A DNA stretch of 64,000 nt from Pontimonas sp. (GCA_018402295.1 JAGYJI010000006.1:62001-126000), one strand, 5' to 3'. Positions 38,513 to 47,376 are shown, counted from the stretch's first letter. Translations and numbers: made by a program. The notes: generated by a model not told the origin, from the letters alone.

Positions 38513-39793
38513 CTAAAGCCGTGCGAGGGCGTCAATGTCCTCCAGGAACGCTCCCACCATTTCCCCCGACACCGTCATGCGGGTGTCTCCAACCGCCCAG
38601 AGATAATCGTCGGTTGTGGGACCGGTGGGAACGGACACACCATCGTCGTAGACCGCGGACTCCAGCGCCCTCTGGGCGGCCTTCCTCGCGGCGAACTCAA
38701 TATCTGCGGGTGAAAAGCCATCAGTTCTCTTTACCAACTCCGGCACATCTACTGACTCAAGAGCCCCCGCCGGAATATATCGGTGCCAGATTGACTCACG
38801 GGCAGTCTTATCGGGCAGACCAATCGGAATCACGTAATCAAAGCGTCCGTGACGGAGAAACGCGTCATCCAGTGCTCGAATGAAGTTGGTTGCCACAATC
38901 AGTAAACGACCGGGGCGCTCTCGGAACAACGGAATCAATTTCAGAAGCTCGTTCGTCACTCCCTGCAGAGCAGTGGGTGGCTCCCCACCTCTCTGAGCCG
39001 CAATTTCTTCCACCTCGTCAATAAAGACCACCACATTGTCGAGATCAGAGATTCTGGTGAACGTATCGCGAAGTGCACCGGCCAGACCTTTCTGGTCGGC
39101 CGCCAATCGGGCCGGGAAGACCTCCACAAAGGGCCAATCGAGTCGGGACGCGACAGCCTTTGCGAACGTGGTTTTCCCGGTTCCGGGGGGACCAAACAGC
39201 ACAATAGAACGAGGTGGCTCAACCCCAAACTTCTCAGCCAGCGCGGCATCAGAAAGAGGCAAGACCAGTCGACGCTCCAGCATCTCCTTTTCTTTCTGCA
39301 TTCCCGCAATCCCCGACCAGAGATCCCGAGACAGCACGCGCCCTCCCAGTTCTCGCAAAATACTGCGTTCTTTCTCACTGATCGGAATTTCACGCTCGAA
39401 ATAGCTCAGGTGGTTCTTGTCGACAAACCCAGCGCGATCCAACACCCCTGACTCGTCTTGGCTTTCTGGCACGAGAATCGACAGTTTGGTGAGACCCAAC
39501 GGGGCCATGCGGGCTTCAAGAGCGGAGAGCAACGAGCTTCCTATTCCTTGGCGTCGATACTCGGCGAGGGTTGAAAAGAACACAATCCAGCCTTGCTCGT
39601 GAGCGGCTCGGGCAACAGCAGCCCCGACAACGCGACCCTCAGAAATAGCCAGAACCGCGTGGTCTTTCTGGCACGAGGCGAGAACCTCGGCAAGACCATA
39701 GACCGGCTCGAAGCCATCAGACTTGGCCTGATCCCACAACTCCAACACAGCATCGGTGTCAGCGGGGTGGTATTCACGAATACGAAACGACAT
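38513..39793 (-). CDS. GNAT acetyltransferase fused to a Cdc48/FtsH-like AAA+ ATPase
   Basis: A 426-residue fusion in one intact frame. Residues 1 to about 140 are a GNAT domain (FRIREYHPADTDAV; acetyl-CoA loop EYRRQGIGSSLL). Residues 145 to about 410 are an AAA+ module: Walker A VLFGPPGTGKTTFAKA, Walker B NVVVFIDEVEEIA, sensor 1 LIVATNFIRA, arginine-finger region LRHGRFDYVIPIG and the lid SPADIEFAARKAA. No protease or nuclease domain is attached. I start at the ATG at 39793. Function is unknown; an unfoldase with an acetyl-lysine or acetyl-CoA sensing role is only an inference. Confidence 0.8.
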   Translation of the reverse strand: MSFRIREYHPADTDAVLELWDQAKSDGFEPVYGLAEVLASCQKDHAVLAISEGRVVGAAVARAAHEQGWIVFFSTLAEYRRQGIGSSLLSALEARMAPLGLTKLSILVPESQDESGVLDRAGFVDKNHLSYFEREIPISEKERSILRELGGRVLSRDLWSGIAGMQKEKEMLERRLVLPLSDAALAEKFGVEPPRSIVLFGPPGTGKTTFAKAVASRLDWPFVEVFPARLAADQKGLAGALRDTFTRISDLDNVVVFIDEVEEIAAQRGGEPPTALQGVTNELLKLIPLFRERPGRLLIVATNFIRALDDAFLRHGRFDYVIPIGLPDKTARESIWHRYIPAGALESVDVPELVKRTDGFSPADIEFAARKAAQRALESAVYDDGVSVPTGPTTDDYLWAVGDTRMTVSGEMVGAFLEDIDALARL

Positions 39794-40048
39794 GTAGATA
39801 TTCCTCACCATGGGCGAACGAAGACAGGACAACAACTCGAGTTGCTGAGGCTGCCGGGGTGAGGAAGCCAGAAGATGGGCGGACTTGGTGGTCCCCCATG
39901 ACGTTGCGTCATCACAACGTGTGGCAACGATAGCCGGTGAGGATGAACTTTTTCTGCATCCTGCCTAAATTGTTACCCGCCGAAACACAACAGGAACCAG
40001 GGTCACTCCGCCGATACCATCAGGGGAGCCCAAAATAAGGAGAGTCGC
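39794..40048. promoter_or_regulatory. Divergent intergenic region between the GNAT-AAA gene and sbtA
   Basis: A 255-base region without a credible reading frame. It should hold the promoters of both divergent genes. The perfect inverted repeat ATGACG-TTG-CGTCAT lies at 39898-39912 and could be an operator. A strong Shine-Dalgarno, AAGGAGA, is at 40037-40043 in front of the sbtA GTG. Confidence 0.5.
39898..39912. repeat. Perfect 6-3-6 inverted repeat, possible operator
   Basis: The sequence ATGACGTTGCGTCAT is a perfect dyad with a three-base centre, placed mid-way in the divergent sbtA/GNAT-AAA region. Its size suits a dimeric regulator. No known box was recognised, and a single 15-base dyad could arise by chance. 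Confidence 0.4.
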
Positions 40049-41041
40049 GTGGACGCCAGCGAAATTCTCTCCATCGCGCTGACAAACCTTATTTCGCCCC
40101 CCGTTCTGGCCTTCGCGTTGGGTCTTCTCGCGGTGGCAATCAAGAGCGACCTGCGACTGCCCGAGGCGTTCTACCAAGCCATCTCGATCTATTTGCTCCT
40201 GGGCATCGGCATCAAGGGTGGTGTTGCTCTTCGAAACGCCGACATCACTGAGTTGTGGCTCCCGCTGGTGGCCACACTCCTTCTGGGTTTGATCATCCCT
40301 GTGCTGGCGTTCACCATCTCGGGGTGGCTGACGAAACTCGACCGGGTAAACCGGGGCGCGCTCGCCGCCCACTACGGGTCAACCTCGTTGGTGACTTTCA
40401 CTGCGGCCTTGGTCTTCCTCGAGTCCAGCTCGCGATTTGTGGAGGGCTATCTCGTCACTCTGCTGGCTGTCCTGGAGGTCCCCGGCATCATTGTGGGTCT
40501 GCTGTTGGCGTCTCGGGGCCGCAGCGAATCCGTGGCCTGGGGTGAATCACTGCGCGAAGTTCTCTCTGGCCGGTCCATTGTCTTGCTCGTGGGTGGTCTC
40601 GCTCTGGGGGCGGTCGCTGGCAACACAGGGTTTGCCAGCATCGAACCTTTCTTTGGTGGTCTCTTCACCGGTGTTCTGACTCTGTTCCTTCTGGAGCTGG
40701 GGATTGTCGCGGGTCGCAGGCTCCCGGACGTGAAGGACGCTGGAGTCGGTGTTGTCGTCTTTGGGCTCGCATTCCCCGTGCTCGCCGGAACACTCGGGGT
40801 GAGTGCAGGGCTGCTCTCCGGCCTCTCGGTCGGAGGGTCTGCTCTCCTCGGTGTGCTCAGTGCCTCCGCGTCCTACATCGCAGCCCCCACCGCAGTCCGC
40901 CTTGCCTTACCTGAGGCAAGCCCCGGCATCTACCTGACCGCCAGCCTGGGGATTACCTTTCCGTTCAACCTCATCGTCGGAATTCCCCTCTACATTTGGC
41001 TCTCAGGAGCCCTAGAAGGAGTGCTCTCATGGACTTCGTAA
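40049..41041 (+). CDS. sbtA: Sodium-dependent bicarbonate transporter SbtA
   Basis: A 330-residue membrane protein of the SbtA (DUF897) family with about ten helices. Conserved parts include LISPPVLAFALGLLAVAIKS, LLLGIGIKGGVAL, AAHYGSTSLVTF and a second repeat around SASYIAAPTAVRLALPEASPG. The family imports bicarbonate with sodium, best known from cyanobacterial carbon concentration. The GTG start has AAGGAGA at a good distance. It overlaps sbtB by 13 bases, the usual coupled arrangement. The frame is intact. Confidence 0.88.
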   Translation: MDASEILSIALTNLISPPVLAFALGLLAVAIKSDLRLPEAFYQAISIYLLLGIGIKGGVALRNADITELWLPLVATLLLGLIIPVLAFTISGWLTKLDRVNRGALAAHYGSTSLVTFTAALVFLESSSRFVEGYLVTLLAVLEVPGIIVGLLLASRGRSESVAWGESLREVLSGRSIVLLVGGLALGAVAGNTGFASIEPFFGGLFTGVLTLFLLELGIVAGRRLPDVKDAGVGVVVFGLAFPVLAGTLGVSAGLLSGLSVGGSALLGVLSASASYIAAPTAVRLALPEASPGIYLTASLGITFPFNLIVGIPLYIWLSGALEGVLSWTS

Positions 41042-41328
41042 ACAAGAAACTCGTCACCATAGTGGCCGAGAGTGCCCTCGAAAAGCGTCTGGTGACGAGT
41101 CTCCACGACTCAGGCATCAAGGGATACACCGTCTCCACCGTCCATGGTGCTGGCACCAGGAATCAACGCGTGGGTGACCTGCAGGGCGGCAACGTCAAAA
41201 TCGAGTGTGTGGTCGGTGAGGATCACGTCGATGCCATCTTCACCATGCTCTCCACCCACTTCTTCCCCCACTACGCCTGCGTTGCGTGGGTGAGTGAGGT
41301 CGGCGTTTTCCGCGACGAGCGCTTCTAA
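41029..41328 (+). CDS. sbtB: PII-like regulator SbtB
   Basis: A 99-residue PII-superfamily protein (KLVTIVAESALEKRLVTSLH; T-loop region VHGAGTRNQRVGDLQGGNVKIECVV). In the SbtB family it binds adenine nucleotides and gates SbtA. The redox-sensitive C-terminal CxxxC segment seen in some cyanobacterial SbtB is absent: this protein ends VGVFRDERF. The ATG at 41029 lies inside the sbtA 3' end. The track start at 40996 is too early. Confidence 0.85.
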   Translation: MDFVNKKLVTIVAESALEKRLVTSLHDSGIKGYTVSTVHGAGTRNQRVGDLQGGNVKIECVVGEDHVDAIFTMLSTHFFPHYACVAWVSEVGVFRDERF

Positions 41329-41340
41329 GGAGTTCCTCGC

Positions 41341-41772
41341 ATGGCTGATCAGAAAAAGAACACCTCTGCCTTCACGGATGCGGAACGCGAGGCGATGAGG
41401 GAGCGCGCCCGAGAGGCGCGCGAGTTCAAGAAACTCTCCGGCGAGGAACAGGTGGCCCGCAAAATCGCGGAGATGACCCCAGCTGAGAGAAAGATTGCGA
41501 AAGCCATCCATGCGCTGGTGATGGGGATTTCACCCAAAATCACGACCAAGACTTGGTACGGAATGCCGGCCTACTACTTAGGCAACACAGTCATCTGCTT
41601 TTTTCAGGCGGGCAGCAAATTCGAGAGTAGATACTCCACGTTTGGATTTCAGGATGGAGCAAACCTTGATGATGGCGCCTTCTGGCCTACATCCTTTGCC
41701 ATCCTCGAGATGAACGATTCCGTAGAAAAGATGATTACCCAGCTGGTCAGGAAGGCAACGGCCTCAGAATAA
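41341..41772 (+). CDS. DUF1801/YdhG-like protein
   Basis: A 143-residue soluble protein with a charged helical start (DAEREAMRERAREAREFKKL) and a YdhG-like core (AIHALVMGISPKITTKTWYGMPAYY, STFGFQDGA). The family is linked to iron chaperone-like (frataxin-fold) proteins, and function here is unknown. It starts 12 bases after sbtB, so it is probably in the same transcript. Confidence 0.65.
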   Translation: MADQKKNTSAFTDAEREAMRERAREAREFKKLSGEEQVARKIAEMTPAERKIAKAIHALVMGISPKITTKTWYGMPAYYLGNTVICFFQAGSKFESRYSTFGFQDGANLDDGAFWPTSFAILEMNDSVEKMITQLVRKATASE

Positions 41773-41823
41773 GCCGCTGACGCTCATCGAAATGGAGCGA
41801 AAGAGGCGTAAGGTGAGCACATC

Positions 41824-42288
41824 ATGGCGCGATCACCGAAAAGTGTTGTTCCCAACAAGTGGGCTGAAGGCATGGAAGATATCTTCCATGTCGTCTTAGG
41901 TGTGTTCCTCTTCGGCATTGCCGTTGCTGCGCTGATTTTCAGTGTGATTCGAGTCTTCACGACCTGGCCGTTCTTCCCTGATGGCATGATTCAGGCGATC
42001 AACGACATCTTGTTCATCATCATCATTTTGGAAATCCTCCGCACCGTGATCGCCCGATACACCGACGGTGTCTTCCAACTCCAGAACTTCCTCATCATCG
42101 GCATCATCGCCGCCGTTCGACACATCCTGACTGTGGGAGCGTCCATGACCTTGGGTTCGGAAAAGCCCCGCGAAAGCTTCGATCGGGCGGTCATCGAGCT
42201 GGGAATCAGCTCCGCCATCGTCGTGGCACTGGTGTTTGCAATATTCCTCTCCAAAGCAACTGACGCTGCTGTCTCGTCCAAGAAGTAG
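41824..42288 (+). CDS. psiE: Phosphate-starvation-inducible PsiE family membrane protein
   Basis: A 154-residue protein with four helices (around residues 19-43, 57-76, 90-107 and 125-146). The central LFIIIILEILRTVIARYTDG and IAAVRHILTVGAS segments match the PsiE family, named after an E. coli gene induced by phosphate limitation. Its biochemical role is unknown. It is about 50 bases downstream of the DUF1801 gene. Confidence 0.75.
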   Translation: MARSPKSVVPNKWAEGMEDIFHVVLGVFLFGIAVAALIFSVIRVFTTWPFFPDGMIQAINDILFIIIILEILRTVIARYTDGVFQLQNFLIIGIIAAVRHILTVGASMTLGSEKPRESFDRAVIELGISSAIVVALVFAIFLSKATDAAVSSKK

Positions 42289-42405
42289 TGAACCTGGGGA
42301 TAAAACCTCCCAACTTGCCGTTAACTGGAGATAGCCCACAGTTCTGTCATGTCGGTGGGTTAGCCTTAGCCGCACGTTCAGAGCCCAAACAAAGGACACA
42401 AACCC

Positions 42406-42783
42406 ATGAATGAAAAAGACCTCGTCGAGACCTGGAACGATATGCGCAAGCAAATCATTCAGGCTCAGTTCCAGTCTGTTATTGCCCTCTCCGTCGTCAC
42501 AGTTCTCTCTGTGATGGGGTACTTCTCCGGTGTGAGCACCACTGTCGCACTTCTCGCGCTCGCGTTCCTCGTGACCGTGGGATCCCTCGGAGTCCTCAAC
42601 CAGTTCGCGATTATCCGGGAAGCCAAAGCTCTCGTCGAAGACCTCAAAGGCCACTCAGCTCAGGGTGCCATGGGCAAGACGATCTCCGGCAGCGGAAGCT
42701 ACCTGACCCTGACTCAGGGTCTGATGGCGGTTTTCAGCATCGCACTCGTCGTGCTGTTTGCCCTCGTAGCACTGTCTCTCTAA
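42406..42783 (+). CDS. Hypothetical membrane protein
   Basis: A 125-residue protein starting with a charged amphipathic helix (MNEKDLVETWNDMRKQIIQ). Two hydrophobic helices follow (about residues 25-42 and 48-66), then a soluble loop with Lys/Ser/Gly, and a C-terminal helix (LMAVFSIALVVLFALVALSL). I recognise no family. An ACAAAGGACACAA just before the ATG at 42406 may serve as ribosome binding site. Confidence 0.6.
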   Translation: MNEKDLVETWNDMRKQIIQAQFQSVIALSVVTVLSVMGYFSGVSTTVALLALAFLVTVGSLGVLNQFAIIREAKALVEDLKGHSAQGAMGKTISGSGSYLTLTQGLMAVFSIALVVLFALVALSL

Positions 42784-42805
42784 GACAAGAGCGAGTCCCC
42801 GTGAG

Positions 42806-42894
42806 CGGAGACGGAGGGATTTGAACCCTCGGTCCCCTTGCGGGGACTCCACCTTAGCAGGGTGGTGCACTCGGCCGGACTATGCGACGTCTCC
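42806..42894 (-). tRNA. tRNA-Ser (anticodon GCT)
   Basis: On the minus strand the acceptor GGAGACG pairs with CGTCTCC. The anticodon loop CTGCTAA carries GCT, a long variable arm (GTCCCCGCAAGGGGAC) is present, and the T-arm reads GAGGGTTCAAATCCCTC. The 89 nt length is right for a class II tRNA. Confidence 0.95.
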
Positions 42895-42942
42895 TGGATG
42901 AAGCGGGCTTCATCACTCGCCCAACTATAGCGAGGTCACCTC

Positions 42943-44154
42943 TTAGCGAGGAACCGCGCAGGTTTCGTCCCCCGCGGTCTGACCCACCAAACCATCCAGC
43001 TCTTCCGCACTGGAAACTCCTGATTCGCCTAAGGACTCTGCGTCTGTCGAACCAAAGCCCAGGGATCCCTCTCCCACGGTGAAAGGCTCATCAGCCAGCA
43101 AGCGCTTCACCACTTCAGCGGCAAGGCCTTGATTCGGGATTACTCGACCGGCATACAGCTCAGGGTCCGCATCCAGCACCGGATACTGGATGAAGAGAAT
43201 GTTCTCATTCGGGATCCCTCGGAGCGCTCTCGCCATTGCCACCATCACATCGAGGCTTCCGAGGCTCGTGGAGAGCACCATCGTGTCAGCCGCAACCCGA
43301 GCAATGCCATAGAGCCTGCCTATGTCGTTGAGAACACCATCTTGCTGCAGGGTTCGCACCAGTGCTGCCATGTACACCTGCTGGGAGGAAATGCGGGACA
43401 GGTCACTGCCATCCCCCACGCCTTTGCGCGTGCGGAGGAACGCGAGCGCTTGTCCCCCCTCGAGGGTGTGATAACCGGCTTCCGGCAGGTTCACTCCTGA
43501 CCACGGGTCAACCAGTGGTGCACTCACACAGACTTCCACGCCACCTACCGCAGTGGAGAGTTGCGCAACCCCGGTAAAGGTCATGAGGCCTGCGTAGCCA
43601 ATCTCGAGTCCCGTGAGTTCCTCGATTGTCAGTGCAACACAGGGAAGGCCTCCAATCCCCATGGTGGTGTTGAGTGGCTGCATCTTTCTCGGAGCAGATT
43701 CGGTTCCATCGTCTTGGGGACACGCAGGAACATCGAGGAGGAGGTCCCGGGGAAAACTGATCACCACAGCGCGTTCGTGGTTTTCGGAGACGTGAACCAG
43801 AAGGTTCACGTCGTTGAGCTCTGAATCCACAAACTCAAACTGGTCTCCCTGACCCACGCGGGTGTCAGAACCCACCACCAACACGTTGAATCCACCTTCG
43901 ATTTCACCAATGGTGGGAAGTATCGGGTTGGGTGCTCCGGGCAGCTCCACCGTGATGAGGCTGGACTGCAGGTTCTGGACTGTAAGACCGAGCACTGTTC
44001 CTATGCTCACCACCAGGACAGCGATGACACCCAACGCGAGAGAGGTAACAAGCTGCCAACCACCCACACGCTTCTGAGTTGCGTGCAGGGGCTGCGGATA
44101 CTCATCCGAGGCGCTATAGAGTTCGGGCGCAGCCGGCTTGGCTGTGTTAGCCAC
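42943..44154 (-). CDS. LytR-CpsA-Psr (LCP) family cell wall protein
   Basis: A 403-residue membrane-anchored phosphotransferase that attaches wall glycopolymers to peptidoglycan. It has a cytoplasmic tail, one helix (LALGVIAVLVVSIGTVLGLTV) and the LCP domain with the conserved arginines and aspartates in VISFPRDLLLDVP and ALAFLRTRKGVGDGSDLSRIS. I start at the GTG at 44154, which has GGGGGAG upstream; the track start at 44235 lies in the tRNA. A C-terminal acidic tail ends in a single Cys. The frame is intact. Confidence 0.88.
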   Translation of the reverse strand: MANTAKPAAPELYSASDEYPQPLHATQKRVGGWQLVTSLALGVIAVLVVSIGTVLGLTVQNLQSSLITVELPGAPNPILPTIGEIEGGFNVLVVGSDTRVGQGDQFEFVDSELNDVNLLVHVSENHERAVVISFPRDLLLDVPACPQDDGTESAPRKMQPLNTTMGIGGLPCVALTIEELTGLEIGYAGLMTFTGVAQLSTAVGGVEVCVSAPLVDPWSGVNLPEAGYHTLEGGQALAFLRTRKGVGDGSDLSRISSQQVYMAALVRTLQQDGVLNDIGRLYGIARVAADTMVLSTSLGSLDVMVAMARALRGIPNENILFIQYPVLDADPELYAGRVIPNQGLAAEVVKRLLADEPFTVGEGSLGFGSTDAESLGESGVSSAEELDGLVGQTAGDETCAVPR

Positions 44155-44193
44155 GGGCTCCCCCGATCCTTTGCTCTCTCGATGTGTGCCTGG

Positions 44194-44278
44194 CGGAGGG
44201 CGTGGGATTCGAACCCACGAGACATTTCTGCCCACTAGTTTTCAAGACTAGCTCCATCGGCCGCTCGGACAGCCCTCC
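44194..44278 (-). tRNA. tRNA-Ser (anticodon TGA)
   Basis: On the minus strand the acceptor GGAGGGC pairs with GCCCTCC. The anticodon loop CTTGAAA carries TGA, the long variable arm (GTGGGCAGAAATGTCTC) is present, and the T-arm reads GTGGGTTCGAATCCCAC. The length is 85 nt. It lies about 0.9 kb from serS, a common actinobacterial grouping. Confidence 0.95.
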
Positions 44279-44309
44279 GCAGACGATTCTAGAACACAAG
44301 CCTTATGGG

Positions 44310-45134
44310 CTAGGTGGTCAAGGAGTTGAGCGCAGTCGCCACCCCATCGCCGAGGAAATCCTCGGTGATGTCGGTGGCATGAATGCGCACCTCTTCGGGT
44401 GCCTGGCCCATGGCCACGGCACGGCCTTTCTTGGCCGCCCACTGGAGCATTTCGATGTCGTTCCTGCCGTCACCAATCACCATGACGCGATCCATCGGGA
44501 TCTCCAGCTCGGTGCGAACCCGCTCCAAAGCCGTTGACTTGTTGACTCCTTCGGGAGCAATATCGAGCCACGCGGTCCACCCCACGGTGTAACTGACTTG
44601 GTGGAGACCCATATCTTCCACGACCTTCAGGAAGTCATCAATTTCGTGGCCGGGAGAAATGACCACGACACGAACCGCGGAGGTGGAGAGCAACTCTTCG
44701 AAGGTGACCTTCTCGCTCATCGCATCCAAAGCCCCCTCGGGGAACCAATCGGTGTAACGATAGAGACCTGTCTCGTCTTCGACCGCATAGTGCGCTTGGG
44801 GCAGGCGGGCTTTGATGCGAATCAGAACCTCAGTGGAGTCAAAGCGCTCGACGTGAAACCGTCGATACGCCGAGGGTGCTCCCGGATCACGCTTCAGCGT
44901 GATCGCTCCATTGGAGCAGACCACGAACTCGGGAACGATGTTGAGTCGCTCCAGGATCGGCAGTGTCATCGACACAGATCGGCCAGTGGCGAGTGTTACC
45001 TCGTGGCCAGCATCCCTCGCCCGTTGCACCGCAATGATGACCTGATCGGAGAGGTGGCCATCCTCGTGAAGAACAGTTCCATCAATGTCGAGGGCAATGA
45101 GCCACGGCTTAGAAGTTGTTGTCATCTCACCCAC
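44310..45134 (-). CDS. HAD-superfamily (Cof type) phosphatase
   Basis: A phosphatase of about 271-274 residues of the Cof/HAD-IIB group. Motif I is LIALDIDGTVLHEDG, the second Ser/Thr region is TLATGRSVSMT, the lysine motif is in GVNKSTALERV and motif IV is VIGDGRNDIEML. Such enzymes dephosphorylate sugar phosphates or FMN-like compounds. The GTG at 45134 and the ATG at 45125 are both possible starts; homology begins at the second. It follows serS on the same strand by 18 bases. Confidence 0.85.
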   Translation of the reverse strand: MGEMTTTSKPWLIALDIDGTVLHEDGHLSDQVIIAVQRARDAGHEVTLATGRSVSMTLPILERLNIVPEFVVCSNGAITLKRDPGAPSAYRRFHVERFDSTEVLIRIKARLPQAHYAVEDETGLYRYTDWFPEGALDAMSEKVTFEELLSTSAVRVVVISPGHEIDDFLKVVEDMGLHQVSYTVGWTAWLDIAPEGVNKSTALERVRTELEIPMDRVMVIGDGRNDIEMLQWAAKKGRAVAMGQAPEEVRIHATDITEDFLGDGVATALNSLTT

Positions 45135-45152
45135 AGTTGTATCAGGAGCACT

Positions 45153-46419
45153 CTAGGAAGCGCTGATAACGCTGAGCCCACCCATGAAACTCTGCAACAC
45201 GTCGGGAACCAGAACGGAACCATCAGGTTGCTGGTGAGTTTCTAACAGGGCAACAAGCCACCTCGTGGTCGCCAGCGTTCCATTGAGTGTGGCGACCGGT
45301 TCTGTGGAGGCATCCTTCTCGGGCCGGTGTCGAATATTGAGTCTCCGGGACTGGAAGGTGGTGCAGTTTGAGGTCGAGGTGAGCTCGCGATAGGCGGATT
45401 GGCTCGGAATCCAGGCCTCCACGTCATACTTCCGGGCAGCACTGGTGCCGAGATCTCCCGCAGCAACATCGATCACCCGGTACGCGAGTCCCAGTGACTG
45501 GAGCATCTGCTCCTGCCAGGACACCAAGCGTTCGTGTTCGGCTTCCGCGTCCGCGGGATCGATGTAGCTAAACATCTCCAGTTTCTGGAACTGGTGGACT
45601 CGAATGATGCCCCTGGTGTCTTTTCCATAGGAGCCAGCTTCACGCCGATAACAGGTGGAGAGTCCCACATAGCGAAGCGGTCCGTTACTCAGGTCAATAA
45701 TTTCGTCGCTGTGGTAACCGGCAAGCGCCACCTCACTGGTGCCCGTCAAATACAGGTCGTCCTCACCCAGGTGATACACCTCAGCAGAGTGCTCGCCTAA
45801 GAACCCTGTGCCCTGCATGATCTCGGGCTTCACCAAGGTCGGTGGGATCAAGGGAACAAATCCGTTCTCCAGTGCGACCTTCATGCCCAACTGCATGAGC
45901 GCCATTTCCATGAGCGCCCCAGCGCCTTTGAGGAAATAGAAGCGTGAGCCCGAGACTTTGACACCTCGTTCCATATCGAGAATGTCGAGGGCTTCACCCA
46001 ATTCCTGGTGATCTCGTGCCTCACCGGCGAAGGTGGGAATAGTTCCCACCTCTCGCAGTGTCGCAAAGTTCTCTTCCCCACCGGCGGGAACACCCTCCAG
46101 GACGAGGTTCGGCAGAGCGCCCAACGCTGCTCGAGGCCGCTTCTTCTGCCTCCGTGACCCGAGCTGACGCTTCCTTCACCTGAGTGGAGAGCTCCTTCAC
46201 CGTGGCGAGCAGGGCCTCTTTCTCCGCCCCTGACGCCTTCGCCACGTCCTTGCCGATGACGTTTTGCTCCGCTCGGAGCTTTTCGAACTCGGAAATCGCC
46301 TCACGACGAGCCGCATCTGCCTGCAGAGCCGTGTCGACCAGTGATTCCTTCGCACCTCTGGTGCGAAGCGACGCCTTGATGACATCGGGAGAATCGCGCA
46401 GAAGTTGGGGGTCAATCAC
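45153..46419 (-). CDS. serS: Seryl-tRNA synthetase (frameshifted)
   Basis: A class IIa synthetase that charges tRNA-Ser. The N-terminal coiled-coil arm ([20 protein letters not shown] through [19 protein letters not shown]) is in ORF 46021-46419. The catalytic core is in ORF 45153-46124: motif 2 [21 protein letters not shown] and motif 3 near [19 protein letters not shown]. The frames cross near 46120, where SSSVGRS should read [19 protein letters not shown]. SerRS is essential and normally single-copy, so this break is almost certainly a sequence error. Confidence 0.92.
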
Positions 46420-46437
46420 CCCTCTAGTCTGTCACGC

Positions 46438-47376
46438 TCACTCGCTGGAGCCGGTGCGCAAACCCTCAAGCCATGCCCTGGCATCCACGAACGCCGCGTC
46501 ACTGTTTTGGGGCGACACCTCGGGTGTGTGTCCATTCGCCCGAGGGTAGGAACCCAGGAAGATGACGTTGGGGCTGAACCTGCGCAAACCCAACAGCGCG
46601 TCCGCCACTCGCTCGTCCTCGATGTGACCATCGAGGTCGATGACGAAGCGGTAGCGACCCATCGCATCCCCAATAGGCCTGGATTCCAGCAAACTCATGT
46701 TGACCCCGCGAGTCGCGAACTGCTCCAACATCTCCAACAGGCGTCCGGGACCGTCATCGGGGAGCTCAGCGATGATGCTGGTTTTGTCCGCACCTGTTCT
46801 GCCTGGTGAAGTCCCGCCTTTTTGCACCAGAACAAAGCGGGTCTGGGCATCAGGATTGTCTCCGATGTTCTCCGCCACGACGTCAACGCCGGCGTGCTGG
46901 GTGATTCCTGGAGGTGCAATCGCTGCATCCGCAACGCCGTCCTCGATGATCGTCTGGGCTGCGTGAACATTCGAGCGAGCGGGAACGTGAGAGTGCTGCG
47001 GAAGATTCTGCTCCAGCCACCCACGACACTGCGCGTACGCAACGGCGTGGGCTGCCACGGTGGTCACGGAGTTCAGGCTGGAGCCAGGCTTCACCGCCAA
47101 CACGAATCTGACCGGCACCATGTATTCGCCGACGATACGAAGCTCGGGCGCTGCCGCCAGAGCATCCTGGGTGGCGCTCACGCCACCCTCGATGCTGTTT
47201 TCGATAGCAATCATCGCGAAGTCGCTGCGACCGGAAAGAACGTCGTCGAGGGCTTCGCCCACGTTGTGGACGCTGGACCACTCCTGGTCTTTGGCAGCCA
47301 AAACCTGCCCCAGGGCCTCCCACGTGAAAGTGCCGACGGGGCCTAGGTAGCTATAGCGCTTGGTTCCAGATGCCAC
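46438..47376 (-). CDS. pheA: Prephenate dehydratase
   Basis: A 312-residue enzyme of phenylalanine synthesis that converts prephenate to phenylpyruvate. The PDT domain starts YSYLGPVGTFTWEAL, with AIENSIEGGV and the catalytic TRF motif in DAQTRFVLVQKG. A C-terminal ACT domain (IIAELPDDGPGRLLEML; ESRPIGDAMGRYRFVIDLDG) would provide allosteric feedback by phenylalanine. It precedes serS by 18 bases. The frame is intact. Confidence 0.93.
   Translation of the reverse strand: MASGTKRYSYLGPVGTFTWEALGQVLAAKDQEWSSVHNVGEALDDVLSGRSDFAMIAIENSIEGGVSATQDALAAAPELRIVGEYMVPVRFVLAVKPGSSLNSVTTVAAHAVAYAQCRGWLEQNLPQHSHVPARSNVHAAQTIIEDGVADAAIAPPGITQHAGVDVVAENIGDNPDAQTRFVLVQKGGTSPGRTGADKTSIIAELPDDGPGRLLEMLEQFATRGVNMSLLESRPIGDAMGRYRFVIDLDGHIEDERVADALLGLRRFSPNVIFLGSYPRANGHTPEVSPQNSDAAFVDARAWLEGLRTGSSE

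Noticed and set aside
41896-42654. 252-residue minus-strand ORF
   Set aside because: It is a highly charged, His/Asp-rich translation antisense to the psiE and hypothetical membrane protein genes.
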